From: Enoplolaimus lenunculus
Taxonomy: Eukaryota; Nematoda; Enoplea; Enoplida; Thoracostomopsidae
Reading direction: 5' to 3'
NCBI GenBank assembly: GCA_030248215.1
Contig: JASANG010003922.1
Span: 284,001 to 348,000, forward strand
DNA: 64,000 nucleotides
Shown here: piece after piece, positions 1 to 11,190 of the stretch
Numbering within the stretch: position 1 is the first letter of the stretch
Layout: each line of letters begins with the position of its first letter
Translations under genes and position numbers: made by a program
The notes under the pieces: generated by a model
Database searches by the model: none
Told to the model about the DNA's origin: nothing
What the model saw: the letters and a program-made list of their open reading frames with translations, nothing else

Positions 1-479
1 TACACCATAGCCATTAGCTCCCTAGTATACGCGCTGTCTGTATCGCGTAGCAAAAAGTAGTGTCCACAAATTTACAAACTAAAAATTCAATATCGGTATC
101 GGCAAAAATCTTGCTGTCATCTGCTATCTGCATACGACATTAAACCCTTGCGTACCCCTTCTGAAATTTTTAGGATCCCCTGTAGCAAGGGGGAGCTGAT
201 ATATTGATGTTGGCACAAAATTTAATTTCCCGTCTCCACACCAAACTGTGTTGTGTTTATGTTTTTCGATATTGTCTTAACCATTGTACGTATATTATGT
301 ATAGTATTTTTATTCGAAACGTATGTGTGTCGTACACAGAGTTTTTTCACTGTTTGCTTTGGCATACGTTTTAATAATATCTGCGGGAGAGTTGTATTGT
401 TCAGCACATATAATATGTTGTTGTTTACACATTTAAAGCTCAAATGTTGTTTTTAACTTTAATTACGGCCCATCTTCAG
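1..479. other. no gene recognised
   Basis: AT-rich sequence with only short chance reading frames on both strands. I see no splice-flanked coding segment and no repeat shared with the rest of the window. Confidence 0.5.
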
Positions 480-900
480 TAAAATACCACATGATAATCA
501 GCAGGGTGCAGTCGGCGGTGAAATATACCGTAGCTGGAGCTCAGCAAATTGCCGGAGACGGAGGTGAAGCGTAAGGTAAAGAGAAATTAGTTATATAGTT
601 AGTATAACATTTAATTTGCTAATTTTAGTAAATATCTGTAAAGTGTTGCAAAAAATTTTGTTTAGGCTTACTTTTAAAATACGATAATTACTTTCCTGAA
701 AATGAAAAATTATATTACTGAAATTGCAGGACTTTCCGAACCAGCTCTCTGTATCCACGGCAATCAACTTTGGGCACTTTTAGTTTCTCCCCGCCATAGA
801 TGGAGGTTCGGTCCCGGCAAGTCTTGGTATTTGGCGGGTCTCGATCTCTATTTTTTCAGTTTCCGTGTTAAGGAAGCGATACCAGAAGCCGAGGATTCAG
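480..900 (+). repeat. dispersed repeat family G, copy 1
   Basis: This stretch matches the reverse complement of 59990-60408 and, more loosely, of 20970-21310. Shared landmarks in order are TTGCCGGAG followed by GAGGTGAAG, then TTTGCTAATTTTAGTAAATA, then ACTGAAATTGC. The small reading frame inside it (starting MKNYITEIAG) resembles one in the 60-kb copy, but the 21-kb copy has no ATG there, so I treat the similarity as repeat homology and not as a gene. Element class and exact ends are unknown. Confidence 0.6.
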
Positions 901-1204
901 CATATGTATGGCTGTGTAACTGTATTATTGAAGTAGGTGATGGCTGATGAATAAAATTTTTCTGCGAAATTAACAAATTTTATAGTTATGTAGTAATTAC
1001 GAGCAGATATTCTTAAAAATACAACAAAGTAAAAAATGCGAAAAAACTGCGGAAAACATCGTTAGAAATAATTTATTTTAAACATTTTAATTTTTGTCGG
1101 TGATCACTAAAACTTGACTGAGACCGAAACTTTTTTGGCCGGTCTGACCGCTCATTTCGGCTCTCCGCAAGTAAAAATTTATCCCCTTGCAGAAAAATTT
1201 TCTG

Positions 1205-1484
1205 TAATTGGGTGCTCATGGGGGCTGCCGGCAGCCTGACTCCCCAGCAAGTTCAGGAGACCCTATGAAAGATGGGTGCTTTCGATCAACCCACCACACG
1301 ATCAATTTATTATTGGAATGCTTGAAATTTCTAACGAAGTACTTTGAGACAGCATTTTCGGCGTTTTATTTTGAAAACCGCTTAGTATGGGATGGGGCTC
1401 GGAGACGATGAACACCCATCCTTCTTATCGTCCATTGAAATTGTGGTGGGTTACGGAAGCGGCCGGCAGCCTCCTGAATGAATA
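1205..1484. repeat. inverted-repeat element
   Basis: The left side carries GGGGGCTGCCGGCAGCC and AACCCACCACACGATCAAT. The right side carries their diverged complements (GGCCGGCAGCCTCC, and TTGTGGTGGGTT at 1440-1451). GC content is higher than in the flanks. It looks like a small decayed TIR element; no autonomous partner is visible. Confidence 0.4.
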
Positions 1485-2908
1485 GTAAAAAACGCCTCTA
1501 TTATACTACATACTCACTCAGACGTTCTATTGTAGAACGTTTATGTTATATATTGACAACGAAAACTGAACCGAAAAGTCCCCCAACATTTCAGTTGTGG
1601 GATGACACAGTAAAAAAGCGTCAGACTGTGCACTGAATGTTAATCGAAGAAAATCAGGCTGGTTTCTTGTTCGCGAGCTGTTCTTGCTATTTCACCAATG
1701 TTCTGACTGCCATTTACTTGGAAATGGTTGTTATACAACTGGGTGCAAAGCAGCGAATTTATACCGGAATCGTAATCCGAATTGGAACTAGAAACTTTGT
1801 GACTATACGGATAATTTGTATTAACAAGTATAATATTGATTTAGGGTGTCTGTTAGATGGCAAAGGTGTCTGTTGGCTAGCAACAAATTTTAAAACGTCA
1901 CACGGACAAATTGGCGATGATTAAAGCTAAACTACAATCAGTTATGGATGAGTTAACTCGTCGAAAGCAATTTAAGGTTTAAATGATACAGAATTTGTAT
2001 GCAACGTCGAAATCGGAACTCGTTTCGAATCGGAATTCTAATCGGAATCGGAAAAATATCGATCTCCCAATAAATTGCAGCCGTGAATTACCCTCTCATC
2101 TGGTTGCTTTCGCAACACAATCCTTTCGTGTTGGGAGATTCCCGCCAAAGAAAAGAAGTTTTCTCTATTCAAAATGAAAATTTTGCAATAGCTTTGTTCG
2201 GCAAATGCGTGTTATTGTTCATGCATGCGAAACATCTTACATTTCGAACCGAAAAAAAGTGACAATTGTTAAGCATACAAACACGTTATACGTGCAAAAC
2301 TTGCATTTGCACACCGAAGCGCAAATTTTTATTGCAACATTATTTTTATTGCAACATTGACATTGTGATCATATTTAGTTAGAGCCGTTGACGAATTCAC
2401 GGATTTTCGGTTGGGAATGATACTTTTTCCATGGAAATTTTATAGTTTTGTAAGCGTTTTAGGAAAATAGTAAGATGTATTTTAGGATTGACTAGTTGTG
2501 CCGAAGGTGCGAAATTTTAGAATTTGTATTGTGAGAAGTTCGCCGTAGTTTTTTCACATGTTTGGTTAGAAAACACATTTTGATGTTCAAGCGAGCCGCT
2601 ACCATCGCAAAATTTTCAGTACAGCAGGACCGGTGGGGAATACACACCCTCATCTTTTTTGAATCAAGCACTGGCGAAAGCACTGCGAACAGTGCGAAGT
2701 GCTTCGTATGTATATCGTCGTTTCATTAATGTTTAGTAATTTATGCGCATTTGCCACTTTCTCTTTATATGGGTTCGTGCAATTGCAATTTCATAAGAAA
2801 CCATAATAGGCATAGCATTATTTGCAGGTTAGCTTAGTTTGTAGAAATGATAAATGAATTATGGAAAAATAATAGAATGTGCAGTTAAACACCACACTAT
2901 GCTAGCAT
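1485..2908. other. upstream region of the SLCO gene, no coding sequence recognised
   Basis: About 1.4 kb upstream of the SLCO start codon. At 2000-2060 there are repeated TCGGAATC-type words like those in the repeat at 17765-17906. No TATA box or initiator could be assigned. A 5' untranslated exon may lie here but cannot be placed. Confidence 0.35.
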
Positions 2909-3326
2909 ATGATGGGAGATCAGATGGTGCCTATTGCAGAAACTGATGAGGTGAGCATCGGATCGCCTCGCATAGGGGCCAACGGCGACCGGAATAATCA
3001 CGCCGCGGGCGTAGTCGAGAAATGTGCTCGTGGGCCGCGCGATGATTTGTATCGAGGAGATGACGTAGCCGATGATATTACCTCGGCTCCATTAATAAAA
3101 ATTAATAGCGAAACGCCGTACGAAAACATCAGCCAACAACGTGAGCTTGGAAGATTAACTGGAATGCCGATTGATTCGTTTGTCAGTCTGTCACAATGCG
3201 ATGAATCGCAACAACGTCAGCGTGTAACACTTTGTGGCCTTGGAAATGCTCGGCCTAGTGTCTTACAACATTTTGCGACGCAAAAATGGATGCTGTTTTG
3301 GCTGTGCTGGTTTTGTTTAGTTCAAG
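2909..3326 (+). CDS. SLCO exon 1
   Basis: Residues 1-139 plus the first base of codon 140. It holds a long charged, Asp/Arg-rich cytosolic N-terminus and the start of membrane segment 1 (WMLFWLCWFCLVQ). The donor is G|GTAAAC, phase 1. ATG codons at 2909 and 2912 are adjacent; the first is chosen. Confidence 0.88.
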
Positions 3327-6300
3327 GTAAACTGAATGTGTTTGTTTTGTGACAGCACATTTTTAAGCACACCTGATTGGTCGTATGTGAGCGTAGTGTG
3401 CCATTTGTAGCCTGCTTCAGTTCGCCAGTTTGAAAAACTATTACATACGTACTAAACTGGTGATAGGGGTGCAACACACATTTGAGACTACAGGCCTTAG
3501 TATCAATGATTGTGCAACGTTGTTATGGGTAATGATGTTTGACTGGAAATTTTTAAGAACAAGGGGAACTACTAGATTATCGCCAGATGCTGAATATCGA
3601 CAGATGTTTTCCAGAAACGTAGCACTCGAACAACTTATCGATTTCAGTAAATGTTATGTCGTTGTATAGCCAGTAATCGTGTGCGTATTGTGTTCCTTTT
3701 ACACGCACATCGAATTGAACCGATTTTGATAAACTTTTTTTATTTGAAAGCCAATTTATCATGGGGCGTTAGCTACTTCCATTTTTGCGTTTGAGGATAT
3801 TATCAGTAAGTGGGTCCGAGCTTCTGTCAATGTGTGTAGCCGCACAAAGGTGGTATATCAACTTAAAGCTTGTTGAATTTTCTAATGAACTGAGTGATTC
3901 AGCATAGTTTTATGTTTAGAGTGGTTGATGATAATTAGTCTACAGTTTATGCGTTGTGTGAGGTATTAATATGTCATATAACCTTGTTAATGCCTATATT
4001 CACCCGATTTTTCGGTGTTAACTACTGTATAAAGCGACTGCGAAACTTGTATAAAATTAAACAGGTTTTGCAAGCTTTCAACTGTGGGATGTGCACCTTG
4101 TTCTTAGCAAGACTTAGCGAGAGTGTCACGCCTTCCCTGGTTGTTAGAGTTTAACGTTGAACATGTTTGTGTGTATATATCTGTTTTAGGTATGGTTGTG
4201 AACGGTTTAGTGCCTTCTATACTGTCTACTATTGAACGACGGTTTGATTTGCAGGAGTCTTCGCTGGGAATTATTGTATCAATGTACGATATAGGATACG
4301 TCATTGGATGTGTGCCTGTTAGTTATTTTGGTGGCCGGCATTCAAAGCCGTTGTTTCTCGGCATCGGGATTTTTATTCTTGCAATCGGGTCTTTTATGTT
4401 TTCACTGCCGCATATGCTATCCGATGCTTACGATTATCAACAGTCTGCGGATAGAGGCATATTGGGTTCGTGTGCCGCAAGTAGAAATGATAGAAATGTG
4501 TTTGAAGTGATGAATTTAACAACGTTGTTCAATGAGCAAAATAGTTCTGGCACGGGTGTAGATTTGTTGTTGCATAATATAACTATGTTGGATTCAGTAG
4601 CACTTGGTAATTCAACGGTTGAAACTTCTACTAGCTTTGGTCAACATCAGTTAACAGTTGTTCGGAGTGGCAGAGAAACCAGTAGCGATCACTTGTACGG
4701 GTGCGATAAAGTACTTGCACAACGAAGACAGTCTTCCATATTGTTTTATACAAATTTGCCTATATCAGCGCGACTCCAGTTTGTTATTTTATTTTGTCTC
4801 GCGCATCTGCTTCATGGTATTGGCGCGACACCCCTGTTTACATTGGGGGTATCATATATTGACGAAAATGTCAAATCTTCGTTGTCTTCAATGTATTTAG
4901 GTTAGTTTACTGAAAGCAGGTTGAGTAATTACTACGTAGCTAAATAGTGATAATTAAAGGAAATGCCCGTATAGGTATTGCATTGCTAACTCTGACAAAG
5001 CGCCTTTTACCATCTTTATTAGTTTATTCTCGCACATTAGTCAATTATCTCTCTAGGGTTTCCGTTAATTCTGTTGGTAAACGCAGCGGCAAAGTGAGCC
5101 CCGTAGTTAGTATACGCCGGCCAACGAATTAGACTGAAAAAATTCAAATTATTTTCAAGCTCTCAACTTTGGACGATATTGCGAAGCAGCAAAGTTGCTC
5201 CACACGCCAAACTTTGTCTACGCTTAATGCGAATGGTAATTTGTTTTTCTCATGGCAGTTAAATTTGTTACTGAATAAAATCTGTTATTTACTAGGTGCT
5301 GTTAAGTTTTCCAGCTGAACGAGACTCTGAATTTAGCAAAATAAACAAAAAATTTGAAAAGTGTTATATTTAGTGTACGTATGTATTTTGTTTCAGGAAT
5401 ATTCTACGCAGTCGCAATTTTTGGTCCTGCCATTGGATTTGGCTTGTCTTCCACGTTTTTACGTTATCATACAGATTTTTTTCAAGAGGCTGTGAAAGGA
5501 TCGGGGTTAGTTAATATTTTTTCTAGAAGCTGATATAGGATCGGGGTAGTTAATATGTCTGTGAAGTGTGAATATTGTAGGCTATTTTTGACGACTGCGT
5601 ATTCCGCTGATAAGCGCATACATTTTATTTGTCTTAAACGTGGTACCTACTGCAAAGAATATTAGATTTGTTTCTACTGTATTTGTTTACTAGATAGATT
5701 CCCTGCTTTTTTGATTTTTCGTCAAAAATTCTAATTGGATAATTACCAATTCCTCACTTAATCCGAAATTTTATTTTGTAATTATATAGTTTATGTAGTG
5801 TAGTGTTCAACATGTTTCAGGTCAGCGTCGGAAGAATCTGATCCCCGATGGATTGGTGCATGGTGGCCTGCATTTATTATATCAAGCATGTTTTCGTTTC
5901 TCGCCGTTTTACCAATAATGAGCTTTCCGAAGGTTTTGCCAGGTAAGTGTTATTTCTTGTTATCCTAGCGATTGTTGTTTTGTTAGTTATCGTAGTGATT
6001 ATTTTGTTAGCTGTTAGGTTTTCTGCTTGGCTTTGGAAAATATTATATTTACACAAAACATCATTTAGGTATATTGTGTACTTGAAAAGCTTTCATAATG
6101 TGTTATTTTTTGTGACGAAATACAACATTGGCTGCGTTTCTGAGATCGTACTTAAGTACGTCTAAAGTAATCTCTTACCAATTTGTCGTTACTGAAAGCG
6201 TAAGAAGATTTATTTAAGTCAGCGACCAAATAAATTTGATATGTTACGGGCTAACAGTTCAGTCGTATTAACTTCGCGGTCATTGATAGTTGAGACTGTT

Positions 6301-9300
6301 TTGGTGATTTAAGTAATATTCAGACTTAGTACATAACTTAAGTAAAATTTTAAATTCAGGTGCATAGCCAGTTCCACCTGATAAGGAAGCCAAAACAATG
6401 TTAAAAAGAGCGCAAGGTCCCTTAGATGCGGTGATAAATGTTTTCCGAGGGGATAAAATTTTTCGAGGGCTTTGCACCCACTGGCTTCCTTTTGGCTACG
6501 TTTCGGTGCACATAGTTTATTTTAGGTGCTTTTGATGGGTACAAAAGCCGAATGAGGTCTTCCGATTTGTTTTCTGAAAGTCCAAGTAGTCAGTCTGTGA
6601 ATTCACGAAACGCTGTTATCGTTGATACATCTCTGTCATGTTCACCTGCTCGCAATTACAACACGCGGTCAAAGACGTCTCCTAACTCAGCGCGACAGAA
6701 ATATAGTTTCTTACCAAAATCAACGAGTAATAACACTGAAGTGCACTTTATTGATCTTCAAACACCAGTCGACGAGTGCGTGCCGGACTCTGGTGCCACT
6801 GATTGCGGGAAGCTGCAAAATACTTGCAGATTTGGTGATGTCAACAATAATGAACATGATGGGATAGCTGAAATTGAAATAAAGAAGCAATACTGCGTGC
6901 CAGATTCAGAAAGCTCCGGTGATAAAGTAACTATTGCAAAGCACGTGGATATCGATGACCAGCTGGCACGTTCAGGTCATTTTTCCAGTCTACACCAACA
7001 AAAACATTCTACGGGGAAACAACGAAAGCCAGCGACGCCGTGTGGAACTGGATTTCTACGCAATTTGTGGCGTGATTTGCGGCATATACCAAAAGCAGTA
7101 AACCGCTTATTTACAAACAAATGTTACATGTTTTTAAATTTTGCTGCTGCCGTTGATGGTATGTAATAACTTAATAAATTTTATATTATTTTGTAACGTT
7201 AGCAATGTTTGTTTGCATTTAATTCTGTCGATATCGACTGGATTGGGTTTGTATAAATTTTGGCAAATTGACTGCGAAATATGTACCAGAATTCCTATTG
7301 TCTTAAAACCATTCTTTTGATTATTGTATTGGAATGGCTGTTCTTTCCGCGAAAATCCCTTAGAACTTAGAACTAGGCTTAGTTGTAGACTTATTCTTGC
7401 GCTTAGACTTAGGCTTAGAAATAATATTTGCCTTTTTTATTAAGAAGTCACGTGATCTAATGTCTAGACCTTGGAACAAATTTGACGTCTCCTTTTTTCG
7501 GCGTTCAGTGCTTTTGGTTGAGTTGGAAAGATTTTAATATGGTAGCTGTTTGTGTTAAGTCGGCTTATGCCATGAAAACGTATATCGTATTTTAGGCTTA
7601 GTCATCACCGGATTATCAACATTCATGGCGAAATATTTAGAGTTCCAGTTCAGTTTGCCAAGCTCAAAAGCAAATCTCATTATTGGTGAGTGCAAATTTT
7701 ATTCAATGTGACTGGTTTTATGATTGAAATCTGATTATATGCCGCACGATATGATTATGATAGGTTTATTTAAATGCGCATTATTCATTAATGCATTAAC
7801 ATTTTTCTCAGGTTTTATTATGGTCCCTGCTGCTGGTTTTGGTACGCTGTCTAGCGGATACATTGTCAAGCGTTTCCGTCTATCAGTACCAAAGACATTA
7901 AAATATTGCATATCCGTCTCGTTGTTTTCCGTTATTCTGTCTCCAATGTTTCTTGTTTATTGTGAAGTCGTTCCGTTACTCGGCATTCAACAGTTTTATC
8001 CAGATACGCCAAAATTCATGCCAAAGTAAGTTGTATTTTAGCAACTATTTATTGTACAGAAAATTAGTCTGAGCGCTGCCAAATATCCAGAACTTGAAGT
8101 TTCTAGTATCTGTTGTAGGTGTGTTTGTGTATTGTATTACATGGTTGGAGAACTACTGTAATTAATTAGCATTAACCGTATGTGACTTTAAGCTCTTTAT
8201 TCGATGTCTAAGATTGATTAATGTTTGTTTGATTGCCAGTATTGTTTCTATTATTTCAAGCAAAGTTGATGATGACAATAAGCGAGACTATAGAATTTAT
8301 GGAAAAGTACACGGCACTGCATATTTTATGTAGAAATAGCCTGTCTGTTAGCAATTTGAGATACTATCTGTATTTATGATTAAAAACATCCGTCATTATA
8401 GCCTAAACGCAACAAACAATCCGCAGTTGTTTGGAGCCAAGTGCCATGCTCATTGCTCGTGCTCAGAAAATGTATTTCATCCGATGTGTGGACTTGTTGA
8501 CGGAACACCGTACACATTTTATTCACCATGTTATGCTGGATGCCCTATGGAGTATAGCAATTCGGTTAAAGTTAGTCGTTGTGCGAAATTTGTTGACGTG
8601 TTTATATCTGATTTTGTTACTTTTTTGATGACGTCACTGCACATGTAATAATGGTTTAATTTAACTGGCATTTGCTGTGCAAGTGCTTTATTTTCACTCG
8701 AAAAACTGTATATTTGAAGTTTTCGTTATACTCAAAACGAATAACTGTATGTTCATTGACGTTGTACCATGCACAAGTTTGCATGCGGAAAAGTTTAAAT
8801 GTGCTCATTTTTATTGCATTTTTTAGATTTGCTTTAGATGAGCGGTATTTTCGGCTTACCAAAATTGTTAGTCAACTGTCGAAAATAAAAACCCCCATTC
8901 ATAGGGGAATTTTTCAAGTGGATGTTTTTGCATCTAAATATAGCGGCTACAACTTGCGCGTGAGAGTTAAAGATTTTTTGTTAAGCTGTTCGACACAAAT
9001 TATTGCACCGTGTGTACACTACAATATAGTGGCTATCATAGTTTTTTACAGTACTTATATTAAACTTTTTGTCGCAATTTTATACTATTTTATAGGAATA
9101 CATGAATTGCTCATGTACTGATGCAGGAAAATTAACCCGTGGCTGGTGTGTATCGGATTGTCTAAATCTTGTCGTTTTCCTGGTTTTGTTTGCGCCAATG
9201 TGCATGTTTACGTTTTCTTTGGGCGTTCCAGCTATATCGGTTATTCTTCGGTACGCAAGTTTGTTTTCAAATATGGCAATAAACACAATTATTTCTAAGT

Positions 9301-10340
9301 TCGAATACCAGTTGTTCTACATGATGTTTGAAGAAACGTTTTAATTACTACATTAGATGTTAAAACGCTACGAATTAAACATAGCAATAAAATTTATGAT
9401 ACACTGGAAACAAATTATTTCAATCAAATTTATTAAACATACACGCAAGATATGTACATCTAAGGTTCATGACCTTATTAGTTGTACGCTAGCAAGTGAA
9501 ATTAAAAATATCCGGCTCGCTGCTAAGTGTAAAAAATGCGTGCAAACAATGAGCAGTTTTTGCAGAGCCATTATTTGCTACTTGATTAATTGGCGCATCC
9601 CTGCACATGGTTGTACAATTTTTGTTTTAGGTGTGTTGATTACCATGAAAGGTCGTTTGCGCTTGGAATTCAGTGGATTTTGATTAGGTGTTTCGGTAAG
9701 TTGGGTAATACCTGAAAGCTTATGATATAGCTTTAGATTTATGTTAGAGATGACCCGGGACCAAGATTTTACCCGGGGTCGGGACCAGCAAAATACACTA
9801 AACTTCAAGTTTTATGTGCCTTTTGCGTAAACATGTACCTTTGACTACGATACCGTTTTTATCATATCCCGTCACGCGACATTTTGTTTATGCTCCCATG
9901 TTGTAAAGTTAGTGTTAATACATTTGTTATTTGTCATATTCCGTCACGCGACATTTTGCCTATGATAATGTATTAAAATTTATGTATATTAATGTTAAGT
10001 AAATAGGTATGTGTTCCAGCTGAGTGTTGTTTATGTCTCGATGTATTGCTTGCTACGATCTAATGAATACACACACTTTTGTTTGCTGATTTTAGGAACA
10101 ATACCCGCACCGGCAGTCTTTGGTTGGTTGTTCAACTTAGCGTGCTTGAAACGACACGAGGATCGTTGCACTGAAGAGTTGGGTAAATGCTACGCGTACG
10201 ATTCTAAAATGTTGTCAAATTTATTTCTTTTCCTTGGGATTACTTGTCAAACGGTGACGCTGTTGTTTTTTGTGCTTGCTGCTGTTACATATTCACCAAC
10301 AAATGAAGATAAAATTGCTAAAGATGATACAAATGACTGA
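2909..10340 (+). CDS. solute carrier organic anion transporter (SLCO/OATP), 11 coding exons
   Basis: Membrane uptake transporter of the OATP family, which moves amphipathic organic anions across the plasma membrane. Exons: 2909-3326, 4190-4900, 5397-5505, 5821-5942, 6526-7158, 7596-7685, 7812-8025, 8402-8570, 9096-9250, 9631-9695, 10096-10340. Intron phases are 1,1,2,1,1,1,2,0,2,1, and the exons sum to 2931 bp (976 aa plus stop). Twelve hydrophobic segments are visible, at roughly 127-150, 165-185, 192-212, 336-359, 379-399, 429-449, 648-670, 690-712, 725-745, 846-868, 883-905 and 940-960. The family signature DPRWIGAWW is at 420-428. A Kazal-like extracellular loop with ten cysteines spans about 780-844. 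The protein is longer than usual (family about 620-720 aa). The extra length is a 126-residue N-terminus, a long glycosylation-motif-rich loop between segments 3 and 4, and a cytosolic loop of about 200 residues between segments 6 and 7. An in-frame TAG at 2903-2905 supports the start. Which SLCO subfamily it belongs to is undetermined. Confidence 0.95.
4190..4900 (+). CDS. SLCO exon 2
   Basis: Residues 141-376. The acceptor TGTTTTAG joins in phase 1 to give LVQG-MVVNG, as the family requires. It contains RRFDLQESSLG, the MYDIG and YFGGR motifs, membrane segments 2-4, and the long extracellular loop with NLT, NSS, NIT and NST sequons. The donor is G|GTTAGT, phase 1. Confidence 0.92.
5397..5505 (+). 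CDS. SLCO exon 3
   Basis: Residues 378-412, membrane segment 5 (IFYAVAIFGPAIGFGLSS). The acceptor is GTTTCAG in phase 1; the donor TCGGG|GTTAGT is phase 2. A second copy of this donor context lies 40 bp downstream. Confidence 0.9.
5497..5556 (+). repeat. duplicated splice-donor context in SLCO intron 3
   Basis: GGATCGGGGTTAGTTAATAT at the exon 3 donor recurs 40 bp downstream as GGATCGGGGTAGTTAATAT. Reading through to the second site meets an in-frame TGA, so its use would truncate the protein. Confidence 0.75.
5821..5942 (+). CDS. SLCO exon 4 (family signature)
   Basis: Residues 414-453. It begins with SASEESDPRWIGAWW, the OATP superfamily signature, followed by membrane segment 6. The acceptor is CATGTTTCAG, phase 2; the donor is G|GTAAGT, phase 1. 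Confidence 0.95.
6526..7158 (+). CDS. SLCO exon 5 (large cytosolic loop)
   Basis: Residues 455-664. Most of the exon is a hydrophilic loop rich in Ser, Asp and Gln, with no family match I recognise. It ends in FLRNLWRDLRHIPKAVNRLF, which is typical of the loop leading into membrane segment 7. The acceptor TTATTTTAG and the donor G|GTATGT are both phase 1. Confidence 0.9.
7365..7430 (+). repeat. family A fragment (TTAGGC-like words)
   Basis: Inside SLCO intron 5 there is a run of words such as AGGCTTAG and CTTAGACTTAGGCTTAG, like the interior of the family A elements but without recognisable TIRs. Confidence 0.4.
7596..7685 (+). CDS. SLCO exon 6
   Basis: Residues 666-694 (LVITGLSTFMAKYLEFQF and onward), matching the family segment where membrane helix 7 ends and KYLE(x)QF follows. 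Acceptor GTATTTTAG; donor G|GTGAGT; both phase 1. Confidence 0.92.
7812..8025 (+). CDS. SLCO exon 7
   Basis: Residues 696-765, membrane segments 8 and 9 (GFIMVPAAGFGTLSSGYIVK). Acceptor TTTTTCTCAG, phase 1; donor AA|GTAAGT, phase 2. Confidence 0.92.
8402..8570 (+). CDS. SLCO exon 8 (Kazal-like loop)
   Basis: Residues 767-822 with cysteines at 780, 784, 786, 795, 809 and 813 and the family words CSCSENVFHPMCG and SPCYAGC. The acceptor ATTATAG is weak; CCGCAG at 8420-8425 is a possible alternative. The donor AAA|GTTAGT is phase 0. Confidence 0.88.
9096..9250 (+). CDS. SLCO exon 9
   Basis: Residues 823-873. YMNCSC and the cysteines at 840 and 844 complete the ten-cysteine loop; membrane segment 10 follows. 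Acceptor TTTTATAG, phase 0. The donor CG|GTACGC is a non-canonical match but is the only one whose phase (2) fits exon 10. Confidence 0.88.
9631..9695 (+). CDS. SLCO exon 10 (microexon)
   Basis: A 65-bp exon coding CVDYHERSFALGIQWILIRC, a canonical OATP segment (RSFALGxQW) entering membrane segment 11. Acceptor TTGTTTTAG, phase 2; donor G|GTAAGT, phase 1. Confidence 0.92.
9862..9964 (+). repeat. direct repeat in SLCO intron 10
   Basis: TCATATCCCGTCACGCGACA recurs as TCATATTCCGTCACGCGACA with a period of 72 bp; both are followed by TTTTG(TT/CC)TATG. Confidence 0.7.
10096..10340 (+). CDS. SLCO exon 11 (last coding exon)
   Basis: Residues 897-976 and the stop. It starts with TIPAPAVFG, the family IP(A/G)P motif, then a Cys/Asp loop ending in YAYDS, and membrane segment 12. 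The cytosolic tail is short (about 16 residues). Confidence 0.92.
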
Positions 10341-11190
10341 CGATGCAATGCTGTTGCCGTCCGTAACCTGAATATGGTTAAACAAGTTCTTTGTCAAATG
10401 AATATTATATGTACGTACTGTACTTTTGTTGCGTTATTTTTTTCGCTAAAAAATTTCTAATCTTAGCGTAGTTGCGCATTAAGGCCATGTTGGATGTAAG
10501 TTATTGGAAAATATAAGCTAACAGGTTATGGAATGTATTAGGAATGCTAAGAGACTGCTTCAGTAATATGTTGTAGAAAAGGTTAGCTATGCTCTTGAAA
10601 TTGGCTTGGAATCGTAAGATACATTTATATATATTTTTGCATTCCGTTGTATTTTCAATGTTTCTGTGATTTATGAGGAAAAAATTATGACGTCATGTTC
10701 GGCGGAAGTAGAATTAGTAACAACAGCCAAAAGATATATAGTTGGAACCCAGCGGGGAAAAGTGCGTTCACGTCTCATGTATCTATAAGTTCTTTCTTGG
10801 TGGTTCTTGAAGTTTCCTAGCGGCTTTCACAGACCTGGACATTGTGCTTCATTTTTATTCGTTGCAGAATACTATCATTTTTCTTGATTGGTCGCTACTA
10901 TCTTTGCAACATAGACTTCACTTTGTCATTAAATAGTAAGAATACGTACAATATTTTGCTTTATTGCTTGTTAAAATATTATTGTAATGGTTTGTAACGG
11001 TTCAAGTTTTTGTTATTTATGCCATTTTTTGGTATTTTTTTGTTGTAACTGTATAGTTTATTTTGAGATAAATGTTTGATTATATTGTTGATAAACCAAC
11101 GTGTTGTAAATTTAAGCTAAACTGCTAACGTGTTGTAAATTTAAGCTAAACTGCTGGCAAAATATATATATTTTAATACCTTGTAATAAA
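10341..11190 (+). promoter_or_regulatory. SLCO 3' untranslated region with candidate poly(A) signal
   Basis: AT-rich sequence after the stop codon. The clearest AATAAA hexamer is at 11185-11190. The real cleavage site cannot be set from sequence alone, and no further coding exon is visible. Confidence 0.4.
11098..11155. repeat. 29-bp tandem duplication
   Basis: Two exact copies of a 29-bp unit that begins AACGTGTTGTAAATTTAAGC, just before the candidate poly(A) signal. Confidence 0.85.

Noticed and set aside
702-947. 81-codon frame near the left edge
   Set aside because: Lies within repeat family G; other copies do not keep the frame.
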